Below are positions 45,859 through 59,200 of a stretch of DNA of 64,000 nt, in pieces. The notes beneath the pieces are model-generated. The model did no database searches. It was not told the origin of the DNA and was given only the letters and a program-made list of their open reading frames with translations. The stretch lies in the NCBI GenBank assembly GCA_027559495.1, contig JAMXSV010000026.1:496001-560000 (forward strand), given 5' to 3'. Position numbers and translations under genes: made by a program. The DNA comes from Aurifilum marmelostoma. Its lineage: Eukaryota > Ascomycota > Sordariomycetes > Diaporthales > Cryphonectriaceae. The first letter of the stretch is position 1. Each line of letters starts with the position of its first letter.

Positions 45859-48800
45859 GATTATTATTCCTAATAATCTTTCTATAGGTTTCTAATAATC
45901 TTTTTTATATTATTATGCTTTCTTAATTAAGATATCGACTAAAATCTTAAAGCTAAAATCTCTTAATCCTTATTCTAATAGATTTAAATAGAAAAAGTCT
46001 CTTTATTCTATTATACTTTCTTATATTATTATTATAATTTCCTATTTTTCCTGCAATAAGCAAGGCCTAAAATTCTGCTAGGTCTTTGCTAAAAATTGTT
46101 CTTGCTATGCTAAGTATATCTATTATTAATACTTTAAGTATAATATGCTTAAGGCTACTAATTTATCTAATCTTTTATATATTTTAGCTTAGCACTAGAA
46201 GTTAGAGGATAAAATAAAAGATTTAGAGAAGAAGCGCTAAATCCTTAATGCAAAGATAAGTTATATAAGGATTTAGAAGAAAATATAGAAGGAGAAAATA
46301 GCTTATACTATATATTATAGTTTAATAAATCTTTAAAACCTAAAAATGCTTAAAAAGAAAAGGCTAAAGCAGAACGCATAGCTGCTTAAGAGGCTAACCG
46401 AAGTATTAAGGCCTTAGTTCCTAAGGGTTTACTTTCTAAAGGGTCTCTTAATTCGATTTTTTCTAAGTTTAGGGAGGCTAGTTAGTCTTTACTGGATCTA
46501 AGTATATTAAATAAACGTAAATTAGAAAATATAGCTGGACCTTCGATTAGTTGCTAATTTAGCCTAACTAATACATTTCTTTATCCCTAACTAGTAGTAT
46601 TTTTTTTTAACTAGTAGCTTATTTTGCTAACTAGTAGGGTATTTAATTAATAGATTGCGTTCCTAGTTATATCTTTATCTAACTAATCTAGTTTCTAGTA
46701 TACTAGTATAGTAGTTAACTAGCTCAAGCTATACTAGTAGCTTCTCTAATTAGTAGCTAATTTATTTAGTCTAGGTTTTAACTATTTATTCTTATAAATA
46801 GTTTATTTAGTAGTCTTAGAGTGCTTATTGCATATAGGCAAGATTTTTCTTAGATTCCTATATATTTTTGCTTGCTAGATAGCCTTTCTATTTAATATAG
46901 TATTTTAGATTATATTAAGAATCTTTATATTTTAGGATTTTTCCTACTTTAAATTCTAGTTTATTTATCTTAATTTCGATAGTATTATCTATAAGTATTT
47001 CTTATATTGCAGATTTAAAGAGTAAAATATAGAATACTAGATATATTTTTATTTTTACTAGTAATGCAAGTTTATAGTTAATAGAAGAGATTTTCCTTAA
47101 AATTTTAAAGAGTCTAATTTTCTTATAATTAAGTTTATTATTTAGTTAGATAATTCTTATATTTTTTTATTTTAAGTAAATTTTATCTTTCTTTTATAGA
47201 ATTAGTCTCTTAATCTTTTTTAAAATTAGTATATTTAATTATTTATTTTTATAGAAACTAAAATTTTTGCTAAATATCTTTCTAAACTTTTCTAATATAT
47301 TATACTTAGTTTTCTACTACTTCTGCATTTACCTTTAATAATGCTTTATAATAAGCTATTAAATTATATCTATAGAGTATATAAAATAGTAAGATTATTA
47401 TTATGCTTATATTTGCATTATTATATATAAATTATGCTAAAAATAATAGTTTAATTTAGTTATTCTATTTCTAATTAATATAGTATTAAAGATATTATTT
47501 AATAATTTAATTTATTTATTTTATTTATTTATTTATTTATAAATAATAAGCTATTAATATTTTATAATATACTTTAAGCTATTTTATAAGTAATATTTAA
47601 AAGTATAATGCGAATTTTCTATCTCTATCTAAGATAATTTTCTCTAATATATTATAATTAGCAATAATTATTCTAAAAAATATATATATAAATTCTTCTG
47701 CTATACTGCTTTTCTTATAAAAGAGAAAGTAAATATATTTACTTAGTTTGCAAATTATTATTAAAATATTATTATATTATACTTTAGTTAAAAGTTCTTA
47801 TAAAATAGATAATTTAGTAGTAAAGTTTAAACTAATTAATTGCTAAATAGTTATAAATATTAATAAGAATTATAATAATTTATAAGGCTTATATCTTTTT
47901 ACTTTATTTTGCTTATAGCTATTATATTACTAAATAATTTCTTTAATTTATATTCTAAGGCCTAATAGATTCTAGTATTATTTAATTTATTTATAAATAG
48001 CTTTAACTCTTTAATATTTATATATAAATATGCTATATATATTCTTAATATATTCTTCTTATTTTGCTAAAGTTATTTCTTTTAGTTTCTTACTTTAATA
48101 TATAATCTTAAATATTGCATTAATTTCTTATTTCTATATAAGATTTTCTTTCTTATTTTAATTAAAAAATATTTATTTTTTAATTTTATTTGCTAATATA
48201 TAATTTAATTATTAGCTAAAAGCATTTACTTTAGTATTTTCCTTCTCTTAGATATAGCTAATCTTAATATCGAATTATAAGAGAAATTTTGCTTATTATA
48301 CTTATTGCTTATTTAAAATCTTAGTTATTATAAATAATATAAAATTCTTATAATCTATAAGTATCTTAATTAGATATTTTGCTTTAATAAAATAATATTA
48401 CTATTCTTAGAATATATATATTATAGCTATAAATTCTTTATTTAGGATTTTATATTATAGTTTTAGGCTATTAAGTTTTTTAGAGAAATTAGCAATAAAG
48501 TATAATTTTCTATTATTATCTTACTAAATAAGTTCTCTGCTAAGTATATAGTTTAATATATTAATTATAATTTCGAATTTTTAGCTAAGATTAGCTTTTT
48601 TTAGAATAAATTCTTATATAATTTGCTTTTTAATTACATTAAAAGTTTACTATTTTTTATCTATTTAATAAAAAAGATTATTCTTCTTAGTAAGCTTTAT
48701 TATTAGTTATATAATTTTTAAGTATTATTAAATAAATTATTAATAAAAGTTAATATAATTAAAAATGCTTTAATATTTATAATATTCTTAAATATAAATT

Positions 48801-51400
48801 AATTTCTAATTGCTTTTATCTTATCTTTTTATATATAAATGCATTTAGATTTAATTATATATTTAAGATAATTAACTTTTTAAATATAAAAGTAACTCTT
48901 TTCTAATTTAATAAGAAATTTAGCATCTTAAAGAGTTTATAATATCTTTTATATATATTATTTATATATTGCTAAATCTAAAAAGTATATAAGGATATTA
49001 TTAAGATATGCAATAATATAAATATTAAGATACTTTCTAAATACTTAATTAATTATTTTTTAAAAAAATATAAATATATTAGTTAATTTAAAAAGCATAA
49101 TTATATATTTATAATATTTATATCTTATATCGAATATTATCTTCTATTCTTTGCTTTCTTTTATTCTAATAAAATTATATGCTTTTTTAAGATTAAATAT
49201 TATAAACTACTATATACTTTATAATTAATCTTATAATTCCTTAATAAGTAGTAGTAAATATTAATTTTTAATTATAATATTATTAAGCTATTTATAGTCT
49301 ATATAAAGTTATAATTTGCTATTTTTTTTTAGTATAAATAGGATTAGATATTTTACTAATAATTATAATAATTATATATAACCTTTTTTTAGATTTTTAT
49401 TAAGATATTCTTTAAATGCCTATAATTATACTTTATTTAGTCTATAAATAGAAAAGAATTTTAATTGCATTTTTTCCTTGAGTAAGATTTTATAATTATA
49501 TAGGCTATATTCTAGAAGTTTTATATTAAATTGTTCTTAAAATAGTTTTATAAATTTATAATATTTTTATAATATATTATTAAATATTAGAATTAGTTCT
49601 TTTTCTATTGCTATTATTTAGAGAAATAGGAAATATTATTAAGCATTCTTAAGTAATATTATAAAAGTATTATATTTTAATTAGCTTTATCTAATTCTTT
49701 ATAAATTTTAATATATTTATTTTTATAGCTTATTTTAATTATTTTAAGCTAAATTAAATTTTAAAGCTATAATTCTTATTTTTATATAAGTATTTATTAT
49801 TGCTATTTATTATTATTACTTTATATTAAATTAAATTTTTTTAATTAATTTTTATTTATTTATAAATTTAATTTATATTTAATCTATATTTATAAATTTA
49901 AAGCATTTATAATTTTTCTTATAAGTTATTAATTCCTACTAATTTAGAAATATATATTAAATTCTTATTTAAATGCTCTTTTTAGCTATTCTTAGTAACT
50001 AAATCTTATTTTATACTTTTAATTATAATTATTCTATTAAGTATAGCTTATTTCTAAAAGATTTAGCTAGTAATTTAATTAATTTAAGAATTATGCTTCT
50101 TAAGCTATAAAAGTTCTAATATTATATTATAATATATTATATTTATAATATTAAAAGAATAAATATTATATATCTTTAGTTTAAAATAGATAAATAATTA
50201 GTCTTCTTATTAATTATTTCTTAATTATATATAATAAATTATTCTTTTATAATATTAAGTATATAGAGCTTCTTTTTCTACTACTATAATATTTTTGCTA
50301 TATTAATAATGCTTAGAAATATATAATTTCCTTATACGCTACTATTTAATAATATGCTATATTATTAGCTGCTAATATCTATATTAAGCTATATATATAT
50401 ATAGCTTTTTTCTGCTATTATATATAAAGACCTTATAGTTCTAATTAGCTATTATTCCTTTATAGGCAATTCTTTCTTTTTAAGGCTTTTTTAGCTGCTT
50501 ATTAAGCTAGTACCTTAGCTTATTGCTAAGCATATTTATAATACTTTCTGCTATATTGCTATATATACTAAGCATATGCCTTATTCTATATATAGATAAT
50601 ATATTTTTCTATAGAGTATTGCTATTATTTGCATTTTCTATTAATATATAATTTCGAGCAATTCTTTAATAGTTTAATAAATATATTATAATATTTCTTA
50701 TCTAATACTTTCCTAAATTATAGTTTAGATTTTTTATAAGCTTAGATAAATTATTCTTTTTCTTTAACTAAAAATTATATATTTTTAACTTTTTCTTTAA
50801 AGTAAATTTAATAGCTATAGTAGATATATAAGATCTATATTAACTAGTAGTATTTAAGATAGAATATATTAATTCTAGAATCTTCTAATCTTTTTACTTT
50901 ATAATTTTGAATTAGAATACTCTAAAAGAGTTCTTTTAGAGGGATTTTATATATAAGATATTTAATTTATATCTTAATATCTAGATTATAGAAACTAATG
51001 CTGCTATAATAGCTAATTAATGCTAATTCTTCTAAATTATCTATATATTATTATATAATAAATTTAGATAGATTATTAAATTATTTATCCTAAAGTATTT
51101 CTTCTTTAAGGGTAAGTATTTCTACTATACTTCCTTCTATAGATACTAAAGTGAAATCTGCATTTTCTAAGTTATTATTGCGCCTATTATAAGCCGAAAA
51201 TGCTATAGTATCTAATATATGCTTATTATTATTTGCAAGCTATATAAGATAGTGCTATAAAAGAAACTTCTCTAGGTTCTATTCTTCTTTAGATCTTTAA
51301 TCTATAGGGTTAGTAGAATAATCCGATTATTTATCTTTAGTAGAAGCAAGTTATTATTATTCCTTAGGTTTCTAGAAGAACTATCCTAAACCTTCTTTTT
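45859..51400 (-). pseudogene. pol relic of element D
   Basis: Read on the minus strand. Protease remnant near 50300-50360 (L-L-N-S-S). Reverse transcriptase about 48900-49500 with catalytic box Y-L-N-N at 48997-49008, both Asp to Asn. RNase H and connection follow at about 48200-48800, integrase about 47050-48200. A chromodomain lies at about 46855-47000, with readable K-I-L-K-Y-K-D-S, then Y-Y-I-K-stop-K-G-Y. The distances from the 5' LTR match element B closely. The 3' tail 45859-46800 is comparatively GC-rich with no domain. Stops throughout; non-functional. Confidence 0.85.
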
Positions 51401-52621
51401 TTAAAAGATATAATATGCAATTATTATTATAATATATAATTTAATTAAAGAACTTATAATTAATAAAGTTTATTACTTGCTTTATTAGAATATTTTTATT
51501 TAGCTAATTAGATTCCTATTAAGTAGCAATATTAAGCTATTATTCTTTCTCAATAGATTGCTATTGCTTTCTTTATAGTTATTAATAATCTTAAGCAAGA
51601 TATTCTAGTTTTCTATAATTATAGCATCCTTAATTATTACTATATATTAGATATTTACTATATTAATTTATAATATTAAGCTTTATAAGGCTAGTATGCA
51701 TATTGCTACTATAAGCTATGCTTTAGTGCTAGAATTAATTTCCTTAATTCTGCATCTTCCTGCTTATATTAGCTTAGAACTTTTATAATAAATTTCCTTT
51801 CTTCTTCTTTATATATTATTTATAAAAGCAATTATTAATATAAATTGCTATATTAGAGAATATAAAGAAGTTCTTTAGCTAATCTTATTTAGAAATTTTA
51901 TTTTTAATTTTATTCTTAAGTCCTTAATAGTAGTATTCTATAAGATTCTTATCTTTCTATAGGAATTATACTATAAGTTATTTAAACTAAATTATATATA
52001 TAGAGGCTAATTTAGTTTATTATAAAGCTATAAGTTATTAAGCTATAATCCTTTTCTTATTAGAGTTTCTAAAAAGCTTTCTAAGAACTTTCTTAAATCT
52101 ACTAAAAAATTAAAATATTTTTTTAATAGTATTCTTCTTAAGGCTAAAGCAAGTAATATTCTTTAAGTAGTCCCTAAGAGAGGATTTATACTAAATAAGA
52201 GCATTATTCTTAAAGCAAATTCTTATAAAGATAGCTTTCTTAGATTCTATAGTAAACTAGAAGATATAGTGCAAAAAGTATGCTTTATACTAGATAAGAA
52301 ATTCTTAAAGCATTTTCTAATTCCTATTAAATATAATAGATTTATCTAATATATAGTTTTTAATAATTGCTATAGTATTAGGATTGCTAATTTATTCTTA
52401 AGTAAGAAGCTAAGCTTGCTAGAACTAGATTATAATTTCCTACTATTATTAATAGAAGTATAGTTTATTAATGCGCTAAGTAAGAAGCTATATTTAGTTT
52501 ATTAGTTTGTTAGTAGTAGCAGCTCTGCTACTAGAAGAGGATAGAGTTCCTAGAGCTATTGTATTTCTATATTGCTTAAGATAGAGTATACTAAATTATG
52601 CTTAAATAAGAGTTATTAAAA
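51401..52621 (-). pseudogene. gag relic of element D
   Basis: The minus strand between the 5' LTR and protease. A CCHC zinc knuckle is at 51585-51626 (C-Y-N-Y-R-K-L-E-Y-L-A-stop-D-Y), the second Cys, His and last Cys all converted to Tyr. The internal start next to the LTR, TTTTAATAACTCTTATTT, matches elements C and C'. The GC-richer part at 52490-52580 probably lies in the leader or first gag codons. Capsid motifs were not read in detail. Confidence 0.7.
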
Positions 52622-53111
52622 TATAATAAGCACTGCTATAACTAGAATATATAATAAATATATAAAAGATTTATATTAGACAAGAATAATATTAAAGTAT
52701 AATTTAAAAAGAATATAGAAATAATCTTTAAAGTTTTCTGCAGTATATTACTAGCAGTAAAGCTATTATTTATATTAGAAGTAATATTTAGATTAATAAT
52801 TAAAGAGCTATATATAATAATTTATCTAGCTAGTAGTAACTATATTCTTATATATTCTACTTCTTTAGTTAAGTTAATAGAGTTAATAGTTAACTTTTTT
52901 AACTAGTTAATAAAGTTAATAATTAACTTCTTTAACTATGCAACTATTATAACCCTAACCCTAGATTATATAATCCTGCTATATTAGTTTTGCACTAGAG
53001 TGTTAAATCCTTAGCTCCTATGGGTCTATTTTGGGGGTCTGCGGGGTCTATCCTGGATAGCTATTATGCTATGCCATTTTCTATAACCTGCATATCAGAT
53101 AGGTTATAATA
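52622..53111 (-). repeat. 5' LTR of element D
   Basis: 490 bp, partner of 45353-45842. AACCCTAACCCT at 52951-52962. A repeated GTTAACT/AGTTAA array (about 52866-52940) corresponds to the GTCGA repeat zone of LTR A. Confidence 0.9.
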
Positions 53112-53411
53112 ATAATTAATAAATTTATAATTTTAAAATTAATAATAATTTAGCTATTTTCTTATAAATAAATAAAAAGGAAAAACTTTTAAGCTATTAA
53201 TAAATTAAAGAATAAGAATAATAAATAATATTAGTTATTAATTATACTATTTATAAAAAAGATAATATTTTATGATTTTAAGAAATAATAAATAAGCTAT
53301 ATATAAATAAGCTATTAAGCTTTATATTAATAAAGTTATTATAGCTTTAAATATATTATATAAGAAATTAAATTTAGGAAAAATTAATAATTTTATAAAT
53401 TATAATATATT
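53112..53411. other. Interior of element F between D and E
   Basis: About 300 bp of AT-rich DNA continuing element F. No motif is visible. The last five bases (ATATT) are the left TSD of element E. Confidence 0.5.
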
Positions 53412-53663
53412 TATTACAGATATAGACACTGAGTCACTAGATAACCCTAACCCTGAGGATAGAGACTAATAAGGCTAGTAAGATAATAAGGATTATATAA
53501 ATTAGTATAGCACTAGTATATAGCTTTAGTTAGTTAGGCCTGCTTTGCCTATTTTCTATTACAGCTCTTTAAGCTGCATTTTATTAATAAACCTGACTCT
53601 GCCTAAGGACCTTTTCTATTATCTGCCTGCTCGATATTCCCTGCTCGATCTAAGACTATAATA
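53412..53663 (+). repeat. 5' LTR of element E
   Basis: 252 bp. AACCCTAACCCT at 53443-53454, followed by AAGGATTATATAAATTAG, a probable TATA box. The first half is less mutated than the 3' copy and the second half more, so RIP is patchy. Confidence 0.92.
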
Positions 53664-55840
53664 TTATATAGCTCCTTTTCCTCCCCTAAATATTAATAAG
53701 ATATTTAACTAACTAAACTCCCCCTAAAATACTAACTCCCCTAAAGATCTAGCTATTTATATTAATTAATATACTACTAACTAGCTTCTATATCTGCAAA
53801 ATATTAATACTTATATTATTGCTTTAAAGAAGAAGATTAGAAATCTTTAGGCTAATAATATAAGTTTATAAATTATTATAACTAAATGCAATAGCATTTT
53901 TTAATATTAAAAGGAAAAGCTAAAAAAGGTATACTATTAGCAAGTTAAGCTAAAGCTTAAAATATTATATTTACTAAAGAATACTGCTCTTATTATATAG
54001 AGCTTCTATATTAAAGCTAGCGCTTATAAGCCTGCTATTAATGCATTTATAGCTAATATATTGCAAATAATTCTGCCTACTTCTACTATAAGTGCTAATT
54101 CTACTTAGTATAGTAAGAAATTGCTTAATTTAAAAGAGTTTAATAGAATTTGCTCTAATCTCTGCTAATTTACTTAATAAATCTATATAAAGTTAATTAC
54201 TAATCTTAATTAATTTTTAATTATATTTATCTGCTTAATATATACTGCTAAATGCTTAATTAGCAAAGTATATAAACTTATTCTGCCTAAAATCTTATTT
54301 AAAATTCTTTAATTTATAGATTATTTAAAGCTATTTAGATACCTAAAAAGCGCATTTAAAGACTTAAACTATACTTAGAATGCTTAAAATAAGCTATACT
54401 AGCTTAAGCAGAAGAATCTAGATTTTAATATCTACTTTGCAAAGTTCTAGCAACTAGCTCTAAAAAAAAATGCTTAAGAATGCTCTATTCTTTCTTCTAT
54501 TTTAAGGGATCTTTTATAAACTGCAAAATATACTATTATATAATCCTTTATCTTTCTAAGCCTTTAAGAACTTTTCTTATTATCTATAAATCTTAAATAA
54601 CTATTATTGCTAGTACTAGTAATAAATAGCTTAAATTTAAAAAGCTACTTTAAATCTTATTAAAATTGCTAATTTAGCTATTTTTGCTTAAAAATGCTTG
54701 CTTTTGCGCCTAAATAATATATTTATTACTACTGCTTAGACTAAAGATCTTATAAATCTAAGCTTATAATACTAATTTATAAAAAAAGAGTATAATAAGT
54801 ATTATTACTATAGCTTTATAAATTATTATATCTTAAAGTGCTTTAAGCTTAATAATTGCAACAAGAATTGCCTATATTTAATCTATTAGATTAGCTAAAG
54901 TAAGAGTTCTTTTGCTTTATTTTATTAATTCTGCTATTACTTTGCTTTCTTTTAAGATTTAATAAATAGAGTAAGCTTAGAATAAGTTGCCCCTAAGCTC
55001 TTAAAGAGCGCTAACTCTATATCTCTGCTACTACTATCTCTAAATTATTTATTAAAGAAGAAGAAAATTAGCAATTAAATATACTAATTCTGCTTATATA
55101 TTTAATTATATAAGGCTGCAATCTATCTATCTATACTTTAACTAACTCTAGCGCTAAAGAAAAAGCCTTTATTAATAAAAGCTAAGCTAGAGATTACTAT
55201 TTACTCTTATTACTTCTAAAATAATTATTTAACTTAGAGGTATTTAATAGTTAAGCTATAAAGAGTAGAAAAGTCTTTTACTATATTTAAGCTATATATT
55301 AAATTTATAACTATTACTAAACTAAATTATAGCTCTTTATTACCTGCTTAGCTTATTATCTTATAATATTAGAGATATTATAGCTTAAGCAATATAATTC
55401 TATTATTAAATTTGCTTTATATACTATTTTCTTTAATAGCAATTACTACTAAAAGAACTATAATATCTTTAGCTAATTAATTAAGGCTTAGGCCCTATAT
55501 AATCTGCTAAGATCTGCTTAACTTATTATATAATCTAATTGCCCTAAAATTTTAAAGAAATATAATATCTTAATTATATCCTTATAAGCTAGTACTACTT
55601 ATATTAAAAGGAAGGATTGCTAGCTATTTACTATTACTTTAGAAGATATTAACTATACTTTATTTCTAAAATCTAGTCTAGACTAAACTAAGGCCTTAAA
55701 TAAATTATTTCTGCTTATTAAGCTTTGCAGCTTTAAAGATATCTTCTCTCTAAAGAAAGCTAATAAGCTATTCTTATATTAACTATATAATTACTATATC
55801 TTGCTATAAGAGAGCAAGATAGCTTTATTTAGACCCTTAT
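53664..55840 (+). pseudogene. gag and protease region relic of element E
   Basis: Upstream of the RT. Alanine-, lysine- and leucine-rich readable pieces occur, with long runs interrupted mainly at former Gln/Trp codons. No zinc knuckle could be placed with confidence and no D-S/T-G protease site was read. The block near 54830-54890 has closely spaced Cys codons but not the CX2CX4HX4C order. Identity rests on position between the 5' LTR and RT. Confidence 0.6.
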
Positions 55841-58800
55841 ATACTATATTTTATAATAAGCTAGCTGCCTTGCGCAAATAGTTAAATAAAAACCTAAAGA
55901 AGAGATTTATATATTTAAGTTTATTATTTGCTATATCTCTTATTCTATTTATTACTAAATCTAAAGGAGAACTCTAATTCTATATTAATTATTACGCTTT
56001 AAATAATATTACTATTAAGAATTATTATTTGCTACCCTTAATAAAAGAATCTTTAAATAATCTAAAAGAAATAAAGTTCTTTTTAAAGATTAATATTATT
56101 ACTGCCTTTAATAATATTAGAATTTGCAAAGAAAAGAAATATCTAACTGCATTCTATATCTACTTTAGCTTATATAAGACCTTAATAATGCTATTTAGCC
56201 TTATAAAAGCACTTGCTATATTCTAATGCTTTATTAATAATACTTTGCAAGAATATCTAAATATCTTCTATACTGCTTATTTAAATAATATTCTAATTTA
56301 TAGCTATATTTATATAGAGTATAAAGAGTATATATAAGCTATTCTAATAGCCTTAAAAAAGGCTAGCTTATATGCTAAAAAGGAGAAATATAAGTTCTTT
56401 ATAAAGAAGATTATATTTCTTAGATTAATTATAAGAGCTAATAGTATCTAAATAAATTTAAAGAAGATTAAGATTATTAGTAATTAGAAGACTTTAATTT
56501 GCTTAATTAATATATAAGCCTTTATAGAGTTTAGCAACTCTTATTAATGCTTTATTTGCAACTTTTTAGGGATTATTAGCTTATTAGTTTGCTTAATTAA
56601 GAAAAATATTTTATTTAAATTTAATACTATTTGCTAAAAAGCTTTTAAAAAGCTTAAGAAAGCATTTGCTAAAGCATTTATATTTACTTTATTTAATTAA
56701 AATAAGAATATTATTATAAAGATTAATATATTAGACTTTATTTTAGCTAAAGTTTTATTTTAGTATAAAGATAATAGCATTTTTTAACTTATTGCATTCT
56801 TCTTTAAAAAATACTTAGTAATAGAGTATAATTATAAAATTTATAATAAAAAGCTACTAGCTATTATATAATACTTTAAAAAATAGCGCTTAGAATTAGA
56901 AAAGGCATAATTCCTTATTAAGATAATTATAAATTATAAGAACTTAAAATACTTTATAATTATAAAATTGCTTAATTGCTAATAAGCTTAATAAGCTAAA
57001 TTCTTATTTTATTTTATCTTTAAGATAGTCTATTGCCCTAGAAAATAAGGCATTAAGCTAGATGCCCTAATTAGGAAATTAGAGAACTTGCCTAAGAAGA
57101 GAGATAAGCAATTGCTATATTAGAGTTAAATTATGCTAAAAAAAGAGAACTTTAAAGAAGTTAGCACTAATAAGTGCAAAGAATTATCTTTGCTTAAGAA
57201 ACTACTATAATTAGCCCTTGCTAAGGCTATTATACTAGATAGCTTAAAGAAGCTAGGAAGATTAGTATCTAAGAGTGCTAATAGCATTTAGATCTCTTAA
57301 TTTATCCTGCTGCCTGCCTAAGAATACTGCTTTAGCTTAAACTAATACTAGAAGGCTGCTAGTCTGCTAGCTCTAATTTGCTTATTTATAACTATAATTT
57401 AACCCTAATAAAGTAATAATTTACTTTGCTTTTTTAAATAAGAATATAAAAAAGATTTAATCTCTTACTTAATTCTAAAAGCTCTAAAGAAGAATGCCCT
57501 AAAATATTTTTTACTTATACTTGCTAAATATAAGAATAAGGATAAATAGTTATGCTATAAGAAATGCTAATATATATTAGATTTATTTAAACTAAAGGCT
57601 AAATTAGTTAAGGCTTATTATATTATGCCTATTACTAGCTACTTAGGCTTAGCAAAAATATATAAGATACTAAATTAAGAGGATTACTAGCTCTAAATGC
57701 TTTAATTTATATAATAATAAATTTAAAACTATAATTTATATTGCTAAGCAAAGCTTAGCTGCAAAGGCTGCTAGGGCCTTTTAAAACTACTGCCTATCTC
57801 TAAATGCTTTTAAAAGAATATCTTTATAAATCTTATTATATATCTATCTTTAAGTCTAAGCTATAATGCAATTATAATTATAATTAACTACTTAATTAAG
57901 ATATAGCACTTTATTGCCTATAAGGGAATTTATAATACTAAGAGAGCAATATGCTTATTTATAGAGTATATTTAGAAGCTTTATAGCTTGCTTAGAATTA
58001 TAGTCTTTAATTAAGAATTATAGTTTATCTCTAAGTTCTAGAAATATTTAATTAAATAATTATTTATTATTGCCTTACTATCTACTACTTTTTATCTTAA
58101 GATAGATAGCTAAACTAAATATATAAATATATCCTTAGAATAATATTTGTATTTATATATATCCTATTTATAAAATAATTAGTTTAGTTAGCTAGCATTA
58201 GCTAAATTTGCTATAAATAACTCTACTTCTAAAACTATCTCTATTACTTTATTCTTTGCTAATTATAGCTTTTATCTGCAATTAGGATTTAAGCCTATAC
58301 TGCTTAGCAGCAAGCTAGCTATTTAAGATGCAGAGAAGTTTGCTATATAAATAAAGAAGATTTATAAGTACTTATAAGGCTAAATGCTAATTGCCTATTT
58401 ATATTATAAGGAATAAGCTAACTATAAGCAAATTCCTGCTTAAAGATTCTAAGTTAGCTAGAAGATCTAGCTTAATGCCTGCAATATTAAAATCTAGCGC
58501 TTTATAAAGAAACTTAACTAGAAAAACTATAAATCTTATAAGATTAAAAAGATTATTAGTCTATATGCTTATTAACTCTGCTTACTAGAATCTATAAAGA
58601 TTTATCCTATATTCTATATTAGCCTATTTTGCTTTGCTACTAAGAATTTATTACTTACTTAGCTAAATAATTCCCTACTACTTATTAAGGTAGATAGGTT
58701 AGAGGAATAAAAAGTAAATAAAATCTTAGATTCCTGCTAGGACTGCTATAGCTAAAGAGATTACTCTTAACTAAAGTATACTATTAGGTAAACTAATTAT

Positions 58801-58934
58801 AAAGAACTTAAGAAGATGCTTGCCTTCTATCTGCAGAATGCCTAAAAAGTTATGTATAACTTCTATTAGTGCTATTTATATAAGCCTAGGCCTATTTAAT
58901 ACTATTAGTAATAATCTCTCTAGAGTTTAGTTCT
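55841..58934 (+). pseudogene. pol relic of element E (RT, RNase H, integrase, chromodomain)
   Basis: Reverse transcriptase about 55850-56500. The longest clean sense frame of the window (56029-56226, 65 codons) lies in it and covers the L-P-L-I-K-E-S-L start and the L-Y-K-T-L-I-M-L-F block. The catalytic box reads Y-L-N-N at 56278-56289. RNase H is about 56700-57080, with E-Y-N-Y-K-I-Y-N-K-K-L-L-A-I-I readable. Integrase is about 57300-58440. A chromodomain at about 58690-58860 is followed by a Y-L-Q-N-A tract, as in Ascomycete chromoviruses. Only scattered stops separate long open runs, but Asp-to-Asn changes destroy the active site. Confidence 0.9.
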
Positions 58935-58945
58935 AGAAAAGGGAG
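58935..58945 (+). other. Polypurine tract of element E
   Basis: AGAAAAGGGAG, three bases before the 3' LTR. Confidence 0.75.
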
Positions 58946-58948
58946 TAA

Positions 58949-59200
58949 TATTATAGATATAGATACTAAATTACTAAATAATTCTAACTCTAAGAATAGA
59001 GATTAATAAAGCTAGCAGGATAATAAGGATTATATAAGTTAGTATAGCACTAGTATATAGCTTTAGTTAGTTAGGCCTGCTTTGCTTGTTTTCTATTGCA
59101 GCTCTTTAAGCTGCGTTTTGTTAATAAATCTAACCTTGCCTGAGGACCTTTCCTATTACCTGCCTGCTTAATGTTCCCTGCCTAACCTAAGACTGTAATA
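58949..59200 (+). repeat. 3' LTR of element E
   Basis: 252 bp, partner of 53412-53663. Its AACCCTAACCCT motif is mutated to ATTCTAACTCT. Confidence 0.92.

Larger units (their letters stand above)
45353..53111 (-). mobile_element. Complete Gypsy chromovirus, element D (7759 bp, TSD ATAAT)
   Basis: Two 490-bp LTRs in reverse orientation (45353-45842 and 52622-53111) with TATAATAAGC and GGTTATAATA-type ends. ATAAT flanks it at 45348-45352 and 53112-53116. The interior reads gag to chromodomain on the minus strand. It is inserted in the interior of element F. Moderately mutated: much less than G, C or H. Confidence 0.95.
53412..59200 (+). mobile_element. Complete Gypsy chromovirus, element E (5789 bp, TSD ATATT)
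   Basis: Two 252-bp LTRs (53412-53663, 58949-59200), both from TATTAYAG to CTRTAATA, originally an inverted TGTTACAG/CTGTAACA pair. ATATT flanks it at 53407-53411 and 59201-59205. The plus-strand interior shows gag, RT, RNase H, integrase and chromodomain. It is the least mutated full-length element and richest in readable protein. Inserted in element F. Confidence 0.97.

Noticed and set aside
56029..56226. Plus-strand 65-codon open frame as an independent small gene
   Set aside because: It is the start of the reverse transcriptase of element E between two RIP stops, not a separate gene.
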